Positions 8,119 to 8,925 of a stretch of DNA of 8,925 bases are shown here, one piece after another. The number at the start of each line of letters is the position of its first letter. Position 1 is the first letter of the stretch. Below the pieces are notes generated by a model. That model was given only the letters and a program-made list of their open reading frames with translations. It was not told the DNA's origin and did no database searches. Source of the stretch: an uncultured Lachnospiraceae bacterium (GTDB taxonomy: Bacteria > Bacillota_A > Clostridia > Lachnospirales > Lachnospiraceae); the NCBI GenBank assembly GCA_905200565.1, contig CAJKKX010000072.1, forward strand, positions 1 to 8,925, given 5' to 3'. Position numbers and translations under genes: made by a program.

Positions 8119-8595
8119 TCACTCCTCTTCGTCGGGAGCCGGAACATCCATCAGCTCCCCTTCCACATGTTCTACATACATAATACCATCCAGATGCTCG
8201 CACTCATGGCAGATACATCTGGCCAGAAGTCCTTCTCCTTCCAGCACGAACGGCTCCATATTCTCATCCAATGCTTCGCACCTGACATAAGACGGCCTTG
8301 TCACCTCTCCCATTTTTCCCGGAAGGCTTAAGCAGCCTTCTGCTCCTGTCTGGCTTCCGGAAGTCTCCAGGATTTCCGGATTGATCAGAAGATGTGGGGT
8401 TCCATCCACATCCATGACTACGATTCTCTTTAAGATGCCGACCTGCGGTGCGGCAAGGCCGACACCGTTTGCCTCATACATGGTGTCAAACATGTCGTCG
8501 ATCAGCTCGCTGATTCTTGGTGTCATCTTCTCCACCGGTCTGCATTTTTTCGTTAATACGCGGTCGCCTACGACTCTGATTTCTCTGATTGCCAT
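8119..8595 (-). CDS. def: Peptide deformylase
   Basis: A cytosolic metallo-hydrolase (usually Fe2+) that removes the N-formyl group from nascent polypeptides, the step opposite to Fmt. All three family motifs are present: GVGLAAPQ (44-51) with Gln51, EGCLSLPG (86-93) with metal ligand Cys88, and HECEHLDG (130-137) with metal ligands His130 and His134 and catalytic Glu131. The 158-residue length is typical of the short bacterial form, and the acidic tail DEEE is dispensable-looking. Motif 3 has Cys132 and Glu133 where HE-hydrophobic-D-H is more common. The ATG at 8593-8595 has AAAGGA (8604-8609, 8-base spacing). Its stop lies 4 bases before the fmt start, so the two genes are coupled. It appears fully functional despite the damaged fmt next to it. 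Confidence 0.97.
   Translation of the reverse strand: MAIREIRVVGDRVLTKKCRPVEKMTPRISELIDDMFDTMYEANGVGLAAPQVGILKRIVVMDVDGTPHLLINPEILETSGSQTGAEGCLSLPGKMGEVTRPSYVRCEALDENMEPFVLEGEGLLARCICHECEHLDGIMYVEHVEGELMDVPAPDEEE
8122..8128 (-). promoter_or_regulatory. Ribosome binding site deciding the fmt start
   Basis: AGAGGAG lies 7 bases before the ATG at 8112-8114, whose product starts exactly at the family N-terminus (MNVIFMGTPDFA). It sits inside the last codons of def. This favours the shorter start over the in-frame ATG 33 bases upstream. Confidence 0.85.
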
Positions 8596-8658
8596 AATTC
8601 TTTTCCTTTCTTTTGCTCTTCTATTATAAATAATCTATGTGTAAATAGTATGAAAAAA
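8596..8658 (-). promoter_or_regulatory. AT-rich priA-def spacer with a possible -10 element
   Basis: This is the only sizeable non-coding gap in the window. On the minus strand it contains TATAAT (8623-8628), 27 bases upstream of the def ATG, which is a perfect -10 match. The nearest -35-like word, TTTACA (8640-8645), is only 11 bases away, too close for a standard sigma-A promoter. A promoter for def and the downstream genes is plausible but unproven. No convincing terminator hairpin precedes it. Confidence 0.25.
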
Positions 8659-8925
8659 CTAATACTTTCTGCTGAAGTCAAACTGTAAATAAACGGTACG
8701 GAAGCCTTTGTTAATCTCGATATACCGCTCCAGTTTTTCCCGCAGTTCTGCCAGCACCTCTTCCTGCGGCGCGCGTACATACACGGCCATGCGGTACAGG
8801 TCATTGATTTTCGACACTGCCTCACTTGCCGGGCCGATGATCTGGACTTCGCGGTTTCCCCGGATGCGGATGAGATATCTGCGAATTTATTCCATCGCCT
8901 GCGTCAGATGCGCTTCATCCTCCCC
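8659..8925 (-). pseudogene. priA: Primosomal protein N' (replication restart helicase) C-terminal end, with in-frame stop
   Basis: PriA is the superfamily-2 DNA helicase that reloads the replisome at stalled forks. The visible 88 sense-length codons correspond to the C-terminal domain. Recognisable features are VQIIGPASEAVSKINDLYR, which matches the family's 'GPA-A---KI-D-YR' block, and the closing block YIEINKGFR followed by QFDF and the TAG stop at 8659-8661. The reading frame is continuous from the window edge, but codon 13 is TAA (8887-8889). It separates GEDEAHLTQAME from IRRYLIRIRGNREV, both of which fit the PriA frame. If real, the stop removes the last 75 residues, i.e. most of the C-terminal domain. 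A single C-to-T or G-to-T change at the first codon position would create this stop. The rest of the gene is outside the window, so full-length status cannot be judged. Assignment is by the C-terminal motifs and by the priA-def-fmt order common in Firmicutes. Confidence 0.87.
8887..8889 (-). other. Premature TAA codon inside the priA frame
   Basis: The codons read GCG ATG GAA TAA ATT CGC AGA on the minus strand. PriA-like sequence is in the same frame on both sides, so this is a substitution-type nonsense codon and not a frameshift. CAA (Gln) or GAA (Glu) is the likely original codon. Confidence 0.8.

Noticed and set aside
8115..8147. Longer fmt start at 8145-8147
   Set aside because: The extra 11 residues (MFRLPTKRSDR) are outside the family N-terminus and overlap def coding; the ATG at 8112-8114 has a well-placed ribosome site.
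8638..8670. Possible terminator after priA (AGTAT and ATACT flanking a T run)
   Set aside because: Only a 5-base AT-only stem with the T run in the loop, not after the stem; too weak for an intrinsic terminator.
8568..8825. An 85-codon minus-strand frame covering the priA-def spacer
   Set aside because: It overlaps the PriA C-terminal domain in the wrong frame and runs into the def start; no family signal.
1..8925. Search for a novel defence, mobile or RNA element
   Set aside because: Essentially all of the sequence is accounted for by ten core genes with tiny gaps; no repeats, inverted termini, integrase, structured non-coding region or foreign-looking composition was seen.

Overview
The window is a tightly packed block of housekeeping genes, all read from the minus strand. 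Listed in transcription order (right to left), it holds the 3' end of priA, def, fmt (frameshifted), a YugP-type membrane zinc metallopeptidase, rsmB, rlmN, a PP2C phosphatase (prpC/stp), a PASTA-domain Ser/Thr kinase (prkC/stkP), rsgA, and the 5' part of rpe. This order is characteristic of Firmicutes. The intercalated YugP-type peptidase and the protein sequences themselves point to a clostridial gut-type bacterium, most likely Lachnospiraceae; that placement is an inference from gene order and family memory, not from a search. There are no tRNA or rRNA genes, CRISPR repeats, insertion sequences or phage genes, and nothing suggests horizontal transfer.

Layout: 8659-8925 priA C-terminal end (with an in-frame stop), 8119-8595 def, 7183-8114 fmt in two frames, 6458-7192 zinc peptidase, 5110-6465 rsmB, 4064-5110 rlmN, 3321-4067 prpC, 1306-3327 prkC, 408-1286 rsgA, 1-405 rpe (cut by the window edge). 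The only non-coding gap longer than about 20 bases is the 63-base AT-rich spacer between priA and def. Every other junction overlaps by 1-10 bases or is separated by 2-19 bases, and each start has a recognisable Shine-Dalgarno sequence, so this reads as one translationally coupled polycistron.

Functionally, def and fmt form the N-formyl-methionine cycle of translation initiation and maturation. rsmB and rlmN modify 16S and 23S rRNA, and rsgA is a late 30S assembly GTPase. prpC and prkC form an antagonistic phosphatase/kinase pair sensing the cell wall, and in Bacillus the RsgA orthologue is a known PrkC substrate. rpe belongs to the pentose phosphate pathway and priA to replication restart.

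The unusual content is two inactivating-looking lesions about 1.4 kb apart. fmt carries a one-base deletion that separates its catalytic domain from its tRNA-binding C-terminal domain. priA carries an in-frame TAA 75 codons before its natural stop. Both sit beside intact, well-conserved genes, so they are either genuine recent mutations or sequence/assembly errors. I see no convincing undescribed system in this window; it is otherwise an ordinary core-genome operon.
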